Source: Actinostola sp. cb2023 (lineage: Eukaryota > Cnidaria > Anthozoa > Actiniaria > Actinostolidae). Taken from it: a DNA stretch of 64,000 bases. Location of the stretch: contig JAUJYZ010000840.1 of NCBI GenBank assembly GCA_033675265.1, forward strand, positions 35,001-99,000. Direction: 5' to 3'. The translations under genes and the position numbers were made by a program. Positions 35,901-45,517 of the stretch are shown here, piece after piece (position 1 is the stretch's first letter; each line of letters starts with the position of its first letter). The notes beneath the pieces are model-generated. The model was not told the DNA's origin. It did not search any database and worked only from the letters and a program-made list of their open reading frames with translations.

Positions 35901-38900
35901 CCATTAATGTACCAAATTCGTTCATTCATGCTACGAATCACGCTTAGCGTGCGAACGGTTGCTCCCTACAATTCCTCAGTGTTGGTCTCTGATTGTCCAT
36001 TTCAGATTGCCCGGTTTCTGAAATAGGAGTATGACTGAAGAAAGCAGCTCTTGTGGGTAGCTTATTCGAAGTCCTTTTCAGGGCCTGTCACGCATTCCTT
36101 TTTCAAAGAGTCTATATGGTCACGCAACGCATCTCTCTCTTTCACGCGACGTCATGGCGGCCATGTTGGTTCCTGATAACAAAGCATTCCTCATTAGCTT
36201 CTCTTGTTTGTACCACCAACATGGCCACTGCGTCTTTGTACTTGAAATCTAAGTTCGAATATAATCCTTGCAAACCATTTTACGTCACTTGTTTTTCAGA
36301 TTGTTAAGAGGAACGAGCAAATGCTAGAAGAGAGTAGAGACACCATCACGGTTCCTGCGTCATTTATGTTGAGGATGCTTGCTTCTCTTAATCACGCTCG
36401 ATTTGGTAAGGGTTCGCCGCGGGAAGCACAGCATTTGAGATCATTTCTAGCTAGTCATTTGTGGGTCGTACGAAAGCAAAACTAGCAAGAGAAAACGAGG
36501 AGATAAGAGGGAAAAAGAAAGAAGAAAAAAGATAACTGACAAGAAAGAAAATAATTATGCAATGAATACATGACATACAATTTCTAGTTATTCGTTTATG
36601 GGTCGTACGAAAGCAAAACTAGCACATGAAAAAGTGGGAAAAAGAAAGCAGAAAATAGACTTAAAGATTGATTGAGCAAGAAAGAAAATATTTATGCAAT
36701 GAATACATGACATACAATTTCTAGTTATTCGTTTATGGGTCGTACGAAAACAAAACTAGCAAAGAAAAAGTGGGAAAAAGAAAGCAGAAAATAGACTTAA
36801 AGATTGATTGAGCAAGAAAGAAAATAATTATGCAATGAATACATGACATACAATTTCTAGTTATTCATTTATGGGTCGTACGAAAACAAAACTAGCAAAG
36901 AAAAAGTGGGAAAAAGAAAATAGAAAATAGACTTAAAGATTGATTGAGCAAGAAAGAAGAAAATATTATGCAATGAATACATGACATACAATTTCTAGTT
37001 ATTCATTTATGGGTCGTACGAAAACAAAACTAGCAAATGAAAAAGTGGGAAAAAGAAAGCAGAAAATAGACTTAAAGATTGATTGAGCAAGAAAGAAAAT
37101 ATTAATGCAATGAATACATGACATACAATTTCTAGTTATTCGTTTATGGGTCGTACGAAAACAAAACTACAAAAAAAGTGGGAAAAAGAAAGCAGAAAAT
37201 AGACTTAAAGATTGATTGAGCAAGAAAAATTATGCAATGAATACATGACATACAATTTCTAGTTATTCATTTATGGGTCGTACGAAAACAAAACTAGCAA
37301 AGAAAAAGTGGGAAAAAGAAAGCAGAAAATAGACTTAAAGATTGATTGAGCAAGAAAGAAAATAATTATGCAATGAATACACGACATACAATTTCTAGTT
37401 ATTCATTTATGGGTCGTACGAAAACAAAACTAGCAAAGAAAAAGTGGGAAAAAGAAAATAGAAAATAGACTTAAAGATTGATTGAGCAAGAAAGAAAATA
37501 ATTATGCAATGAATACATGACATACAATTTCTAGTTATTCATTTATGGGTCGTACGAAAACAAAACTAGCAAAGAAAAAGTGGGAAAAAGAAAATAGAAA
37601 ATAGACTTAAAGATTGATTGAGCAAGAAAGAAAATATTTATGCAATGAATACATGACATACAATTTCTAGTTATTCGTTTATGGGTCGTACGAAAGCAAA
37701 ACTAGCAAAGGAAAATGAGGAGATAAGAGGGTAAAAGAAAAAAGAAAACTGACAAGAAAGAACATAATTAAGCAATGTATGGATCTTTTCGTAGTTTCCC
37801 AGAATGCTTCGTGATTCTGCGCGCGCAAGCGAGGTCAGGGTACAAAATAGATCGAAAATATTAAGAGAGAACGAAGAAATTCAATACAAAACTTAGACTT
37901 TTAAATTAAAAGTGCGTAAGAAGAATTATAAAGATAGGTGCAAATTCTCATGCAAAGAAAATAGTTTTTTCCTGTTCTTGATTAGATACAGTAGTCATGT
38001 TTTCCTCAATGCACGATCAATTCTAAATATTTTTTTAGCCTGACCTCGCTTGCGCGCGCAGAATCATGAAGCATTCTGGGAAACTATGAAAAGGTCCATA
38101 CATGACATACAATTTCTAGCTGTTCATTCATGGGTAGAACAAAGGTAGAATTAGAATAATTAGATATCGAGAAAAAAAATGAGGAAAATACTAAAATAGA
38201 GTAAAGAGAGCGAATTAGCCATTTCAAAAACGAGTGGAGGACTGGGAACGAGTTTTTATAATTAATCTAATTTTAATCATTAGTAATCATCACAAGAAAG
38301 AGCATATCAGAATTAGTCAGTTTACAAAGTTTCAATAGGTTTAGTTAGATATTGAACGAGTAACAGCTTTCCAAACATCACAAAATGTATGTTACAGGGG
38401 ACAAGTGTCCCCCGTAACCATACATTTCTTTGTAATTTTTGCAGTTTTTGAATGTCTGCAGTTCAGTTGCTACTTGTCCAAACCCTATCAAACTCCTGAA
38501 ACTTAGGGGTGGATCATTAGAAATCTCGGGAGGGGGGGTTAAATATTTTTTAGGCACGATTTTTTTTTGTACCTGTATTTCTCTGCAGGAATTTGTTTTT
38601 GAGATGTGTAGCTCTTTTTTTAGGTGGTAGGGTACTTGCAGGAATTTTTTTTGGGACATTTTTTCTTTGCAGGAATTTTTTTTTGGGAATTGTCACCCCC
38701 CCTCCCGAGATTTCTAATGATCCACCCCGGCCTTACTAATTCTGACATGCTCTTTCTTGTAATGGGGTTCATTTCTTAATTAGATTAATTCTAAAAACTC
38801 GTTCCCAGTCCTCCACTCGTTTTTGAAATGGCTAATGCAAATTGTCCAGCAATGAATACACGAATATTCTAACTTCACATCGTTTTATTTTACAGGTAGA

Positions 38901-38942
38901 AATCAGGATGAGTCAGACACAGACTCAATTGAATCTGAATGA
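26616..38942 (+). CDS. DCAF6: DCAF6 (DDB1- and CUL4-associated factor 6), complete 12-exon gene
   Basis: Exons: 26616-26703, 26787-26848, 27655-27747, 27819-27896, 28435-28539, 30704-30817, 31628-31857, 33143-34307, 34853-35009, 35718-35803, 36300-36405 and 38896-38942. Every junction is GT-AG and in phase, and the total is 2,331 nt (776 aa plus stop). Five WD40 repeats lie before the linker ([62 protein letters not shown]). After them comes the family block [14 protein letters not shown]...ARPESEG...LMQRMSDL, a long Ser/Glu-rich linker, an IQ motif ([17 protein letters not shown]) and two more WD repeats ([23 protein letters not shown]). It ends in [16 protein letters not shown] and an acidic tail. 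DCAF6 recruits substrates to CUL4-DDB1 ubiquitin ligase and in vertebrates acts as a nuclear-receptor coactivator binding calmodulin. Nothing in the frame is broken. Confidence 0.96.
27401..27551. mobile_element. Fold-back element in DCAF6 intron 2
   Basis: GTAGAGTGCAAACCATATGT and CTGTGAAACAGTACT at the left are mirrored at 27510-27551. Confidence 0.85.
28858..28990. mobile_element. Fold-back element in DCAF6 intron 5
   Basis: TATTAGTCGGCTAAGCATCT and AATACGGCTGTG are mirrored at the right end. The centre is an AAAGGCTCGCC/GGCTCGCC stem. Confidence 0.85.
29212..29494. mobile_element. Fold-back element with TATATCAATATATCA arms
   Basis: The arms run CAGCCTTTTGCAAAAATTCTG then CCAAGTATATCAGTATATC, ending near GTGCATTATGGG, and are mirrored at 29425-29494. 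Imperfect, so older than the neighbouring palindromes. Confidence 0.75.
29880..30024. repeat. (TTA)n after GCGCAATATAAGAAATAAAT, with short fold-back
   Basis: GCGCAATATAAGAAATAAAT followed by (TTA)n resembles the 3' tail of LINE/SINE elements (compare 40360-40399). The adjacent ATATGAATTTTATTTTC / GAAAATAAAATTCATATT pair (29926-30024) forms a hairpin. Confidence 0.55.
30207..30611. mobile_element. Fold-back element, about 400 bp
   Basis: CGCCACAGG and GTTGTGAGGGCAACATTCCT near the left end are mirrored by AGGAATGTTGCCCTCACAAC and CCTGTGGCG at the right. The interior is GC-rich with GTTGTGAACAC. Confidence 0.8.
30931..31279. mobile_element. Palindromic element, about 350 bp
   Basis: Near-perfect arms of about 155 bp from GAGAGTTTATCATGTAATTT. 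The inner part carries GAGCTCGTTGAAATTAGTAAAA, a motif that also occurs, slightly changed, in the arms at 39541-39871, so the two are probably related families. Open frames in both directions are arm artefacts. Confidence 0.88.
31380..31480. repeat. Dispersed repeat piece (CCGGGAACTACGTGCCCTAC)
   Basis: CCGGGAACTACGTGCCCTAC, then GTGTGGGTTATTTTACGTCC and CACCAG. I recall a similar string as a common interspersed repeat in cnidarian genomes. That is memory rather than evidence here, as only one copy is in the window. Confidence 0.3.
31829..32820 (+). repeat. 59-bp minisatellite duplicating the DCAF6 exon 7 end and splice donor
   Basis: About 17 units of 59 bp. Each has 29 bp identical to the end of exon 7 (ACATGTCGCGTGACGTCC TTGGAGTATAG) plus 30 bp of intron starting GTAAGAGTCAAGGTCGC. 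The first unit is the real exon-intron border, so 17 consecutive donors TATAG|GTAAGAG lie between 31858 and 32802. Variation is limited to a few sites (GTCAAGG/GTCGAGG, GCTAGT/GCTACT). Confidence 0.96.
33030..33115. repeat. Short TGCGACCACCCC tandem motif
   Basis: Three to four degenerate copies of (T/A)GCGACCACCCCTTCTGA. Related to the AAGCGACCAC array at 8887-9410. It ends about 30 bp before the exon 8 acceptor of DCAF6. Confidence 0.7.
34343..34656. mobile_element. Fold-back element beside DCAF6 exon 8
   Basis: TTGATAGACGTCATTTCCGG is mirrored by CCGGAAGTGACGTCTATTGA. Inside is a tight hairpin AGTCTCCCTCGCATCCG/CGGATGCGAGGGAGACT (34565-34634). It begins 36 bp after the exon 8 donor. Confidence 0.8.
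35019..35217. mobile_element. Fold-back element abutting DCAF6 exon 9 donor
   Basis: The arms ACAAGCATCAAGAGTTCCAG ... GTACGCGCGCAATGC are mirrored at 35172-35217. The element starts 9 bp after the GT donor at 35010. The loop holds TTGGGCTCCCTGTG (35117-35130). Confidence 0.85.
35268..35388. repeat. Dispersed repeat shared with 15435-15550
   Basis: Second copy of the segment that precedes a GAGTCG-family MITE, here with GCGCGGCGTACAAAACAGC in place of GCGCGCATTAAACAGCC. Confidence 0.8.
35389..35602. mobile_element. GAGTCG-family MITE, copy 5
   Basis: GAGTCGTTTTCGTATGAGTG ... CATACGAAACCGACTC. It is slightly longer than the other copies because GTGACAGT is repeated inside. Confidence 0.9.
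36437..37760. repeat. Minisatellite, about 136-bp unit, ten copies
   Basis: Units contain TTATGGGTCGTACGAAAACA, AAAGTGGGAAAAAGAAAG, GACTTAAAGATTGATTGAGC and ATACATGACATACAATTTCT. The spacing of GGGTCGTACG (36463, 36600, 36737, 36872, 37011 ...) gives the period. It sits in the last intron of DCAF6. Confidence 0.93.
37777..38101. mobile_element. TIR element, 325 bp
   Basis: TATGGATCTTTTCGTAGTTT...CCAGAATGCTTCGTGATTCTG...GCGAGGTCAGG is mirrored at 38038-38101. It is inserted at the edge of the 136-bp minisatellite, whose ACATACAATTTCTAG resumes after it. Confidence 0.87.
38213..38836. mobile_element. Nested fold-back elements
   Basis: The outer arms ATTAGCCATTTCAAAAACGAG ... AGTCCTCCACTCGTTTTTGA flank an inner pair GGGGTGGATCATTAGAAATC / GATTTCTAATGATCCACCCC (38506-38728). 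It ends about 55 bp before the last DCAF6 exon. Confidence 0.85.
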
Positions 38943-39035
38943 ATTCAATTCGAAGAATAATCACTAGATGACAAATTTCGGGTTCGAATAGGATTCGTAT
39001 TTTAAAGTAGAGTTCTGCCTGTAAATAGGTCACTA

Positions 39036-39905
39036 AAGAGGTCACGTGACCACACTTCCTTAAGGTGGCTCAAAGTAGTTTTTTACTGATCACACTTCTT
39101 AGACTACTTTTCATTTGGCGAATTGATAGACTTATCCTAGACCGATCAAAACGACTTTTGCACCAGTTATCGGGCAAAGATGGAAATCTGAATCATGTCC
39201 ATTTCAGCTCGATCAAGGTTTCCTTGGCAACGATAAACAAAGATCGTTGAAATCAGTTTTTCTAAAAATATCTCAAGATTTCGATGAGCTCTAGACAAGC
39301 AGCTACTTTGCCTTAGTATGTAGTTTATCATGCATATAGTCGCTTGTCTAGAGCTCATCGAAATCTTGAGATATTTTAGAAAAACTGATTTCAACGATCT
39401 TTGTTTATCGTTGCCAAGGAAACCTCGATCGAGCTGAAATTGACATGATTCTAAATTTCCATCTGCCCGATAAGTCTATCAATTCGCCGAATGAAAAGTG
39501 GAAGTGTGGTCAGTAAAAAACTACTTTGAGCCACCTTAAATCGAACAGCAGTGTCAAAATGAACTCCAGAAATGAAAAAAGCAGCTCGAAATTAGTAAAA
39601 CGGCGAAGTTTCAGCTCATAATGTCTGACACAGGAGAACTTGTGACACGTAAAATACAATCAAAAGATTTCTAAGTTTTTTATGGAAAATGCATTGGATG
39701 GCAAGAGCTTGCAATCCAGCACATTTCCCATATGAATCCTAATAATATCAGTTTCGATTTATTGTTTTGTAATTTCTCCTGTGTCAGACATTATGAACTG
39801 AAACTTCGCCCTTTTACTAATTTCGAGTTGCTCTTTTCATTTCTGGAGTTCATTTTGACACTGCTGTTTGATTTAAGGGGGATGGGGTCACGTGACCTCT
39901 TGTCT
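39036..39905. mobile_element. Compound of two palindromes inside a GGTCACGTGACC frame
   Basis: Palindrome 1 (39060-39539, arms about 210 bp, TTAAGGTGGCTCAAAGTAG ends) and palindrome 2 (39541-39871, TCGAACAGCAGTGTCAAAAT ends) lie end to end. AGAGGTCACGTGACC at 39044 is mirrored by GGTCACGTGACCTCT at 39886. This looks like a third element into which the two inserted. Confidence 0.78.
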
Positions 39906-39989
39906 GTGATCAACTGACGAGCCGCCTTGAAAAGTTCAAAGCAATCGAGTCTGTTTCTTAACCACCGAGATACCGCCGGTAAATGCTCG

Positions 39990-40200
39990 AATTAACGCCC
40001 CCTTCACATTAACGTCCCCCTTCAATTTAACGTCCCCCTTCAAATTAACGTCCCCCTTCACATTAACGTCCCCCTTCGCATTAAAACGTCCCCCTTCACA
40101 TTAACGTCCCCCTTCACATTAAAACGTCCCTTCGCATTAAAACGTCCCCCTTCACATTAACGTCTCCCTTCACATTAAAATGTCCCCCTTCACATTCGCG
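39990..40200. repeat. 18-bp tandem repeat (AACGTCCCCCTTCACATT)
   Basis: About 11 copies with small variants. A related but looser series (GCGCCCCCTTCAAATTAGTG) follows at 40435-40545. Confidence 0.9.
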
Positions 40201-40261
40201 CCCACAATTACTGATAAAGGGCAATAAGGCACAGTGGATAGCTAGTAGGCATAACATACTA

Positions 40262-40399
40262 ACTACTCATGATTGTAAGCTGCTCGGCTGCCATGGGCGC
40301 CTATCATATGCAGACCGAAGAAGTCCTCCATCGGTTGTAAAGCGCATCGAGACGGTGTAAAAATGCGCTATGTAAGAAATGATTGTTATTATTATTAGT
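40262..40399 (+). repeat. SINE/LINE 3'-tail-like sequence
   Basis: GTAAAGCGCATCGAGACGG ... AATGCGCTATGTAAGAAATG followed by (TTA)n. The GTAAAGCGC...TGCGCTAT..AAATG plus ATT-tail pattern is typical of 3' ends of L2/CR1-clade LINEs and the SINEs that use them. Confidence 0.6.
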
Positions 40400-40545
40400 A
40401 GTAGTGCTGATAGTCCATATTGAGGCCAAAATTTGGAAACGGAATAAGCGTCTCCTTCAAAGAAGCGCCCCCTTCAAATTAGTGTCCCCTCTCGAAGTAG
40501 TGCTCCCCCCTCCCCTCGAAGTAGTGTCCCCTCGCGAATTAGTGC

Positions 40546-41255
40546 CCCATCGCGACTGAGTAAATTAAATACGCTCCGAGCGCCCCGGGTGTTGATTCGA
40601 GCATTTTTGACGGACATTTATCTCCAGTTTTAAAATTATAGACTATATCTAATGTTACTGGAGAAACAACGGCGAACCCCGATTCAAGTGATATTCCCAT
40701 AGATATTTTATCCAAGGCAAACAATTGGGAACAGTGAAGTTGTTTCTCATTCATTTAGCCAATCTCGAATGTAATCTCGAATGTCCAGTCTTCCAATATT
40801 TGCCGTAGACCAGATGAAAAGCTTGCGATCTTTAGTCGCTTAAAACTTTGAGGACGATGGGGGGAGGGAAGAGGTTAAAAGTATATACTACCACAAGAGA
40901 ATATGATATTATGGTCTCTTGACTACCAGTATTTTATCAATAGTTATGTTAAGTTGCTAAGCGTTTGTTGTGCATGTGATAATTAAAGTCAGTAGCTTCG
41001 CCTTTCCCGTGGAATGGCCGTTATTTCTTCTCAAATCCTCATTTTCATCCCTCTGGGAGATAGATTAGACCGATTAGGCGGCCACATCGGAGAAATAGCA
41101 AGTGGTCGCTTCATATAGGGTTGGTCGCTTAATAGAGGGAGTTTCGGGACATTGATATTTAGTTCAGACCTGAGGGACCATTGTGCCTATTTGACACGGT
41201 AATTATAACTTCGACTTGTTACGGCTCTAGTCATAATCGACCGGACACTGCAAAC
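40546..41255. other. Intergenic, nothing recognised
   Basis: No array, inverted repeat or family match was found apart from a short GTGGTCGCTT/TTGGTCGCTTAATAGAGG piece near 41090-41145. Confidence 0.5.
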
Positions 41256-41259
41256 CTTG

Positions 41260-41508
41260 GAAATTCCGTTTGGAATTTTATTGGAAACCATTAGAAATTC
41301 TTTGGAAATTCTTTGGAAATTTTTTGGAAATTCTTTGGAAATTCTTTGGAAATTCTTTGGAAATTCTTTGGAAATTTTTTGGAAATTCTTTGGAAATTCT
41401 TTGGAAATTCTTTGGAAATTCTTTGGAAATTCTTTGGAAATTCTTTGGAAATTCTTTGGAAATTCTTTGGAAATTCTTTGGAAATTCTTTGGAAATTCTT
41501 TGGAAAAT
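41260..41508. repeat. 11-bp tandem repeat (TTTGGAAATTC)
   Basis: About 22 units, open in several frames because the unit lacks stops; protein-like frames are artefacts. Confidence 0.96.
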
Positions 41509-41584
41509 ATGCTGTAAGATTGTTAGAATTTCAAGATCTGTACTCAACCCAGTGGGTTGGACGAATTGCTTGTTGGTATTCCTT

Positions 41585-43965
41585 GGTATTCCTGCTACAA
41601 CCGAGAATGGACCGCATATAGATACAGGATATTCCTGCTACAACCGAGAATGGACCACATATAGATACAGGGTATTCCTGCTACAACAGAGAATGGACCG
41701 CATATAGATGCAGGGTATTCCTGCTACAACCGAGAATGGACCACATATAGATACAGGGTATTCCTGCTACAACAGAGAATGGACCGCATATAGATACAGG
41801 ATATTCCTGCTACAACCGAGAATGGACCACGTATTATAGATGCAGGGTATTCCTGCTACAACCGAGAATGGACCACGTATATAGATACAGGGTATTCCTG
41901 CTACAACCGAGAATGGACCACATATAGATACAGGGTATTCCTGCTACAACCGAGAATGGACGGCATATAGATACAGGGTATTCCTGCTACAACCGAGAAT
42001 GGACCACATATATAGATACAGGGTATTCCTGCTACAACCGAGAATGGACCGCATATAGATACAGGATATTCCTGCTACAACCGAGAATGGACCACATATA
42101 GATACAGGGTATTCCTGCTACAACAGAGAATGGACCGCATATAGATACAGGGTATTCCTGCTACAACCGAGAATGGACCACATATAGATACAGGGTATTC
42201 CTGCTACAACAGAGAATGGACCGCATATAGATACAGGGTATTCCTGCTACAACCGAGAATGGACCACGTATTATAGATGCAGGGTATTCCTGCTACAACC
42301 GAGAATGGACCACGTATATAGATACAGGGTATTCCTGCTACAACCGAGAATGGACCACATATAGATACAGGGTATTCCTGCTACAACCGAGAATGGACGG
42401 CATATAGATACAGGGTATTCCTGCTACAACCGAGAATGGACCACATATATAGATACAGGGTATTCCTGCTACAACCGAGAATGGACCGCATATAGATACA
42501 GGATATTCCTGCTACAACCGAGAATGGACCACATATAGATACAGGGTATTCCTGCTACAACAGAGAATGGACCGCATATAGATGCAGGGTATTCCTGCTA
42601 CAACCGAGAATGGACCACATATAGATACAGGGTATTCCTGCTACAACAGAGAATGGACCGCATATAGATACAGGATATTCCTGCTACAACCGAGAATGGA
42701 CCACATTATATTATAGATGCTACAGGGTATTCCTGCTATAGAACCGAGAATGGACCACCGAGAATGGATATATATAGATACAGGGTATTCCTGCTACAAC
42801 CGAGAATGGACGGCATATAGATACAGGGTATTCCTGCTACAACCGAGAATGGACGGCATATAGATACAGGGTATTCCTGCTACAACCGAGAATGGACCAC
42901 ATATATAGATACAGGGTATTCCTGCTACAACCGAGAATGGACCACGTATATAGATACAGGGTATTCCTGCTACAACCGAGAATGGACCACGTATATATAG
43001 ATACAGGGTATTCCTGCTACAACCGAGAATGGACCACGTATATAGATACAGGGTATTCCTGCTACAACCGAGAATGGACCACATATAGATACAGGGTATT
43101 CCTGCTACAACCGAGAATGGACGCATATAGATACAGGGTATTCCTGCTACAACCGAGAATGGACCACATATATAGATACAGGGTATTCCTGCTACAACCG
43201 AGAGTGGACGGCATATAGATACAGGGTATTCCTGCTACAACCGAGAATGGACCACGTATTATAGATGCAGGGTATTCCTGCTACAACCGAGAATGGACCA
43301 CGTATTATAGATGCAGGGTATTCCTGCTACAACCGAGAATGGACGGCATATAGATACAGGGTATTCCTGCTACAACCGAGAATGGACCATATATAGATAC
43401 AGGGTATTCCTGCTACAACCGAGAATGGACCACGTATATAGATACAGGGTATTCCTGCTACAACCGAGAATGGACCACATATAGATACAGGGTATTCCTG
43501 CTACAACCGAGAATGGACCACATATAGATACAGGGTATTCCTGCTACAACCGAGAATGGACGGCATATAGATACAGGGTATTCCTGCTACAACCGAGAAT
43601 CAGGACCACATATATAGATACAGGGTATTCCTGCTACAACCGAGAATGGACCACATATAGATACAGGGTATTCCTGCTACAACCGAGAATGGACCACGTA
43701 TTATAGATGCAGGGTATTCCTGCTACAACCGAGAATGGACGGCATATAGATACAGGGTATTCCTGCTACAACCGAGAATGGACCACATATAGATACAGGG
43801 TATTCCTGCTACAACCGAGAATGGACCACATATATAGATACAGGGTATTCCTGCTACAACCGAGAATGGACCACATATATAGATACAGGGTATTCCTGCT
43901 ACAACCGAGAATGGACCACATATATAGATACAGGGTATTCCTGCTATGTACAGCCGAGAATGGAC
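41585..43965. repeat. Minisatellite, about 46-bp unit, about 50 copies, with higher-order structure
   Basis: Unit: GGGTATTCCTGCTACAACCG, AGAATGGACCACATATAG, ATACA. Length changes come mostly from extra TA steps in CATATATAGAT/CGTATTATAGAT. A block of about nine units (compare 41828 and 42267) is repeated as a 440-bp higher-order unit. Confidence 0.95.
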
Positions 43966-44070
43966 CGCACAACCGTTTTTATGGTGACAATGACTTTGTA
44001 TCGGTGTCTTATGGCTGATTCAGTGTCTGTCTCTGCTGATAATCGTGGTCATTACAAATGAATGCCACTA

Positions 44071-45012
44071 TCAACATAACCTGTTTTTTAGCTTTGTCAA
44101 CAACTGCTTACACGCCTGGCGAATATCTGCAAACCGTATCAAATATATGACTGGGTTTATACTGGAATGAAGTCCAAAGACTGTCCTTGAGATCCATGCG
44201 AGCATCGTCTCAGCTTTAAGGCGCATTCCAGTCGACGCTCTCATGATACTTGTCACTATTCCTGGCAGGAAGCAAAAGACGAGAAATCCAAAAACTGCCA
44301 GCATCGTCTTCAAGATTTTCCTGTACTTTGCAACGTCAAAGCTGCCTTGTGACGGGTTGGGTTGCTGGGCTTGAAGTTGTACTGTGTAACGATGAAGAGT
44401 TATGAAGGACTTGATGTAGAAAGCGCTGGTGACGAGCAACGGAATCAACATTAAAGAAAATGCTAAGATCGCTCTGGTACGGACTGAATCTACTTTCATC
44501 ATCACTGGGATGGCCATAGCAGGTGCTCCAATCCAAACCCCAATAATCACCATACGAACTCGCTTTACCGTGACTTTGATTCTGTATCTGTGCCGCAGAG
44601 TAAGCGCTAATGCTCTGTCTATGCTGATCAACATCGACAAGGCGTACGAAAGAAGCACAAGCAAAGCGTTGATATTTCGAAATAGTGAAAATAATTTCCT
44701 GTCGCATATGCCTTGCACATTCTTCAGTAACAAATGAAAGCACTGGAGGGCTAGCAATGGATGATAGACTAAGCCCACCAGCAGATCTGTGAACGCCAAA
44801 CTTGTTATCAATAAGTAGGATGGAGTTTGGAGGTTCTGTGATGTCAAGATGGCAACGATAATCATTCCATTACCAAGCGTCGCACTGACGGCCAGAACAA
44901 CGTTCAGAACGATGCCACCGATGAGCGGTTTCTCAAAAAAGTCATAATATTTCAGAGTCGGCATTGCGTACGTATGGGAACAGTTTGCACTTCCATTCAT
45001 GTTTATCGCCAT
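44071..45012 (-). CDS. Rhodopsin-like (class A) G-protein-coupled receptor, single exon
   Basis: A 313-residue intronless protein with seven hydrophobic segments. Landmarks: N-glycosylation sites NGS and NCS near the N-terminus, TM1 LGNGMIIVA, TM2 SLAFTDLLVG, the TM3 end SIDRALAL in place of the usual DRY, TM6 FCFLPG (usually CWxP) and TM7 SSINPVIYLIR (NPxxY), with a short basic cytoplasmic tail. The second extracellular loop shows no cysteine, so the usual TM3-loop disulfide appears absent. Such small, single-exon receptors are greatly expanded in anthozoans and often carry adenosine- or melanocortin-receptor-like names; the ligand cannot be inferred. A first ATG is used (MAINMNGS); a second Met is four codons later. 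Confidence 0.9.
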   Translation of the reverse strand: MAINMNGSANCSHTYAMPTLKYYDFFEKPLIGGIVLNVVLAVSATLGNGMIIVAILTSQNLQTPSYLLITSLAFTDLLVGLVYHPLLALQCFHLLLKNVQGICDRKLFSLFRNINALLVLLSYALSMLISIDRALALTLRHRYRIKVTVKRVRMVIIGVWIGAPAMAIPVMMKVDSVRTRAILAFSLMLIPLLVTSAFYIKSFITLHRYTVQLQAQQPNPSQGSFDVAKYRKILKTMLAVFGFLVFCFLPGIVTSIMRASTGMRLKAETMLAWISRTVFGLHSSINPVIYLIRFADIRQACKQLLTKLKNRLC

Positions 45013-45517
45013 TATTGATTTAGACGGTACAAATTAAGGTGTGTGCTTATCTGAGGCACGCTTGATTTATATATGAGTATTTAGTTATCTTAGCCGCATG
45101 CAGGTGACCTTCTGAAAAACACTATGGTGATGTGTAGGCCTCCTGCAGAATGAAGATTGATTATTATTACTATGTAACAACGTAATACTCTACAATGAGG
45201 CGTTAATGAACATAAACTTTGCCGCCGAGAAAAAGCGCTATTAAATAATTTTGAAGGGTCTTTGAAGAGCTACTAAAATATAGAGTATTTAAATGACCAA
45301 GGTTGAGTTTAAAACCCTTGTAATTGGATTCCCACGTTGATTGCTCAGGATCCGGCCATTTATGTTGAAACTGGCGTTTGTCAGTGAGTTCTTGAGTGAA
45401 TAGCAAAAGACTAGCTGATGAGGACTATTAACTTGAGCACAACGCACAGAATTTCTAAGGATTGAAGTGCAACGGAACTAGTTATCGGCGCAATGTGTGC
45501 ACTCAAGCTAAAAGCCA
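45013..45517. other. 5' flank of the GPCR gene, nothing recognised
   Basis: AT-rich, with no repeat or coding support. It presumably holds the GPCR promoter on the - strand. Confidence 0.45.

Noticed and set aside
36437..37760. Could the regular 136-bp units be a CRISPR array?
   Set aside because: Whole units are repeated with no unique spacers, no cas genes are present, and the locus lies in a eukaryotic intron.
41257..44018. Frames with LEILWKFFGNS and YRYRVFLLQPRMDH repeats
   Set aside because: They follow the 11-bp and 46-bp DNA repeats exactly and appear on both strands, so they are not protein repeats.
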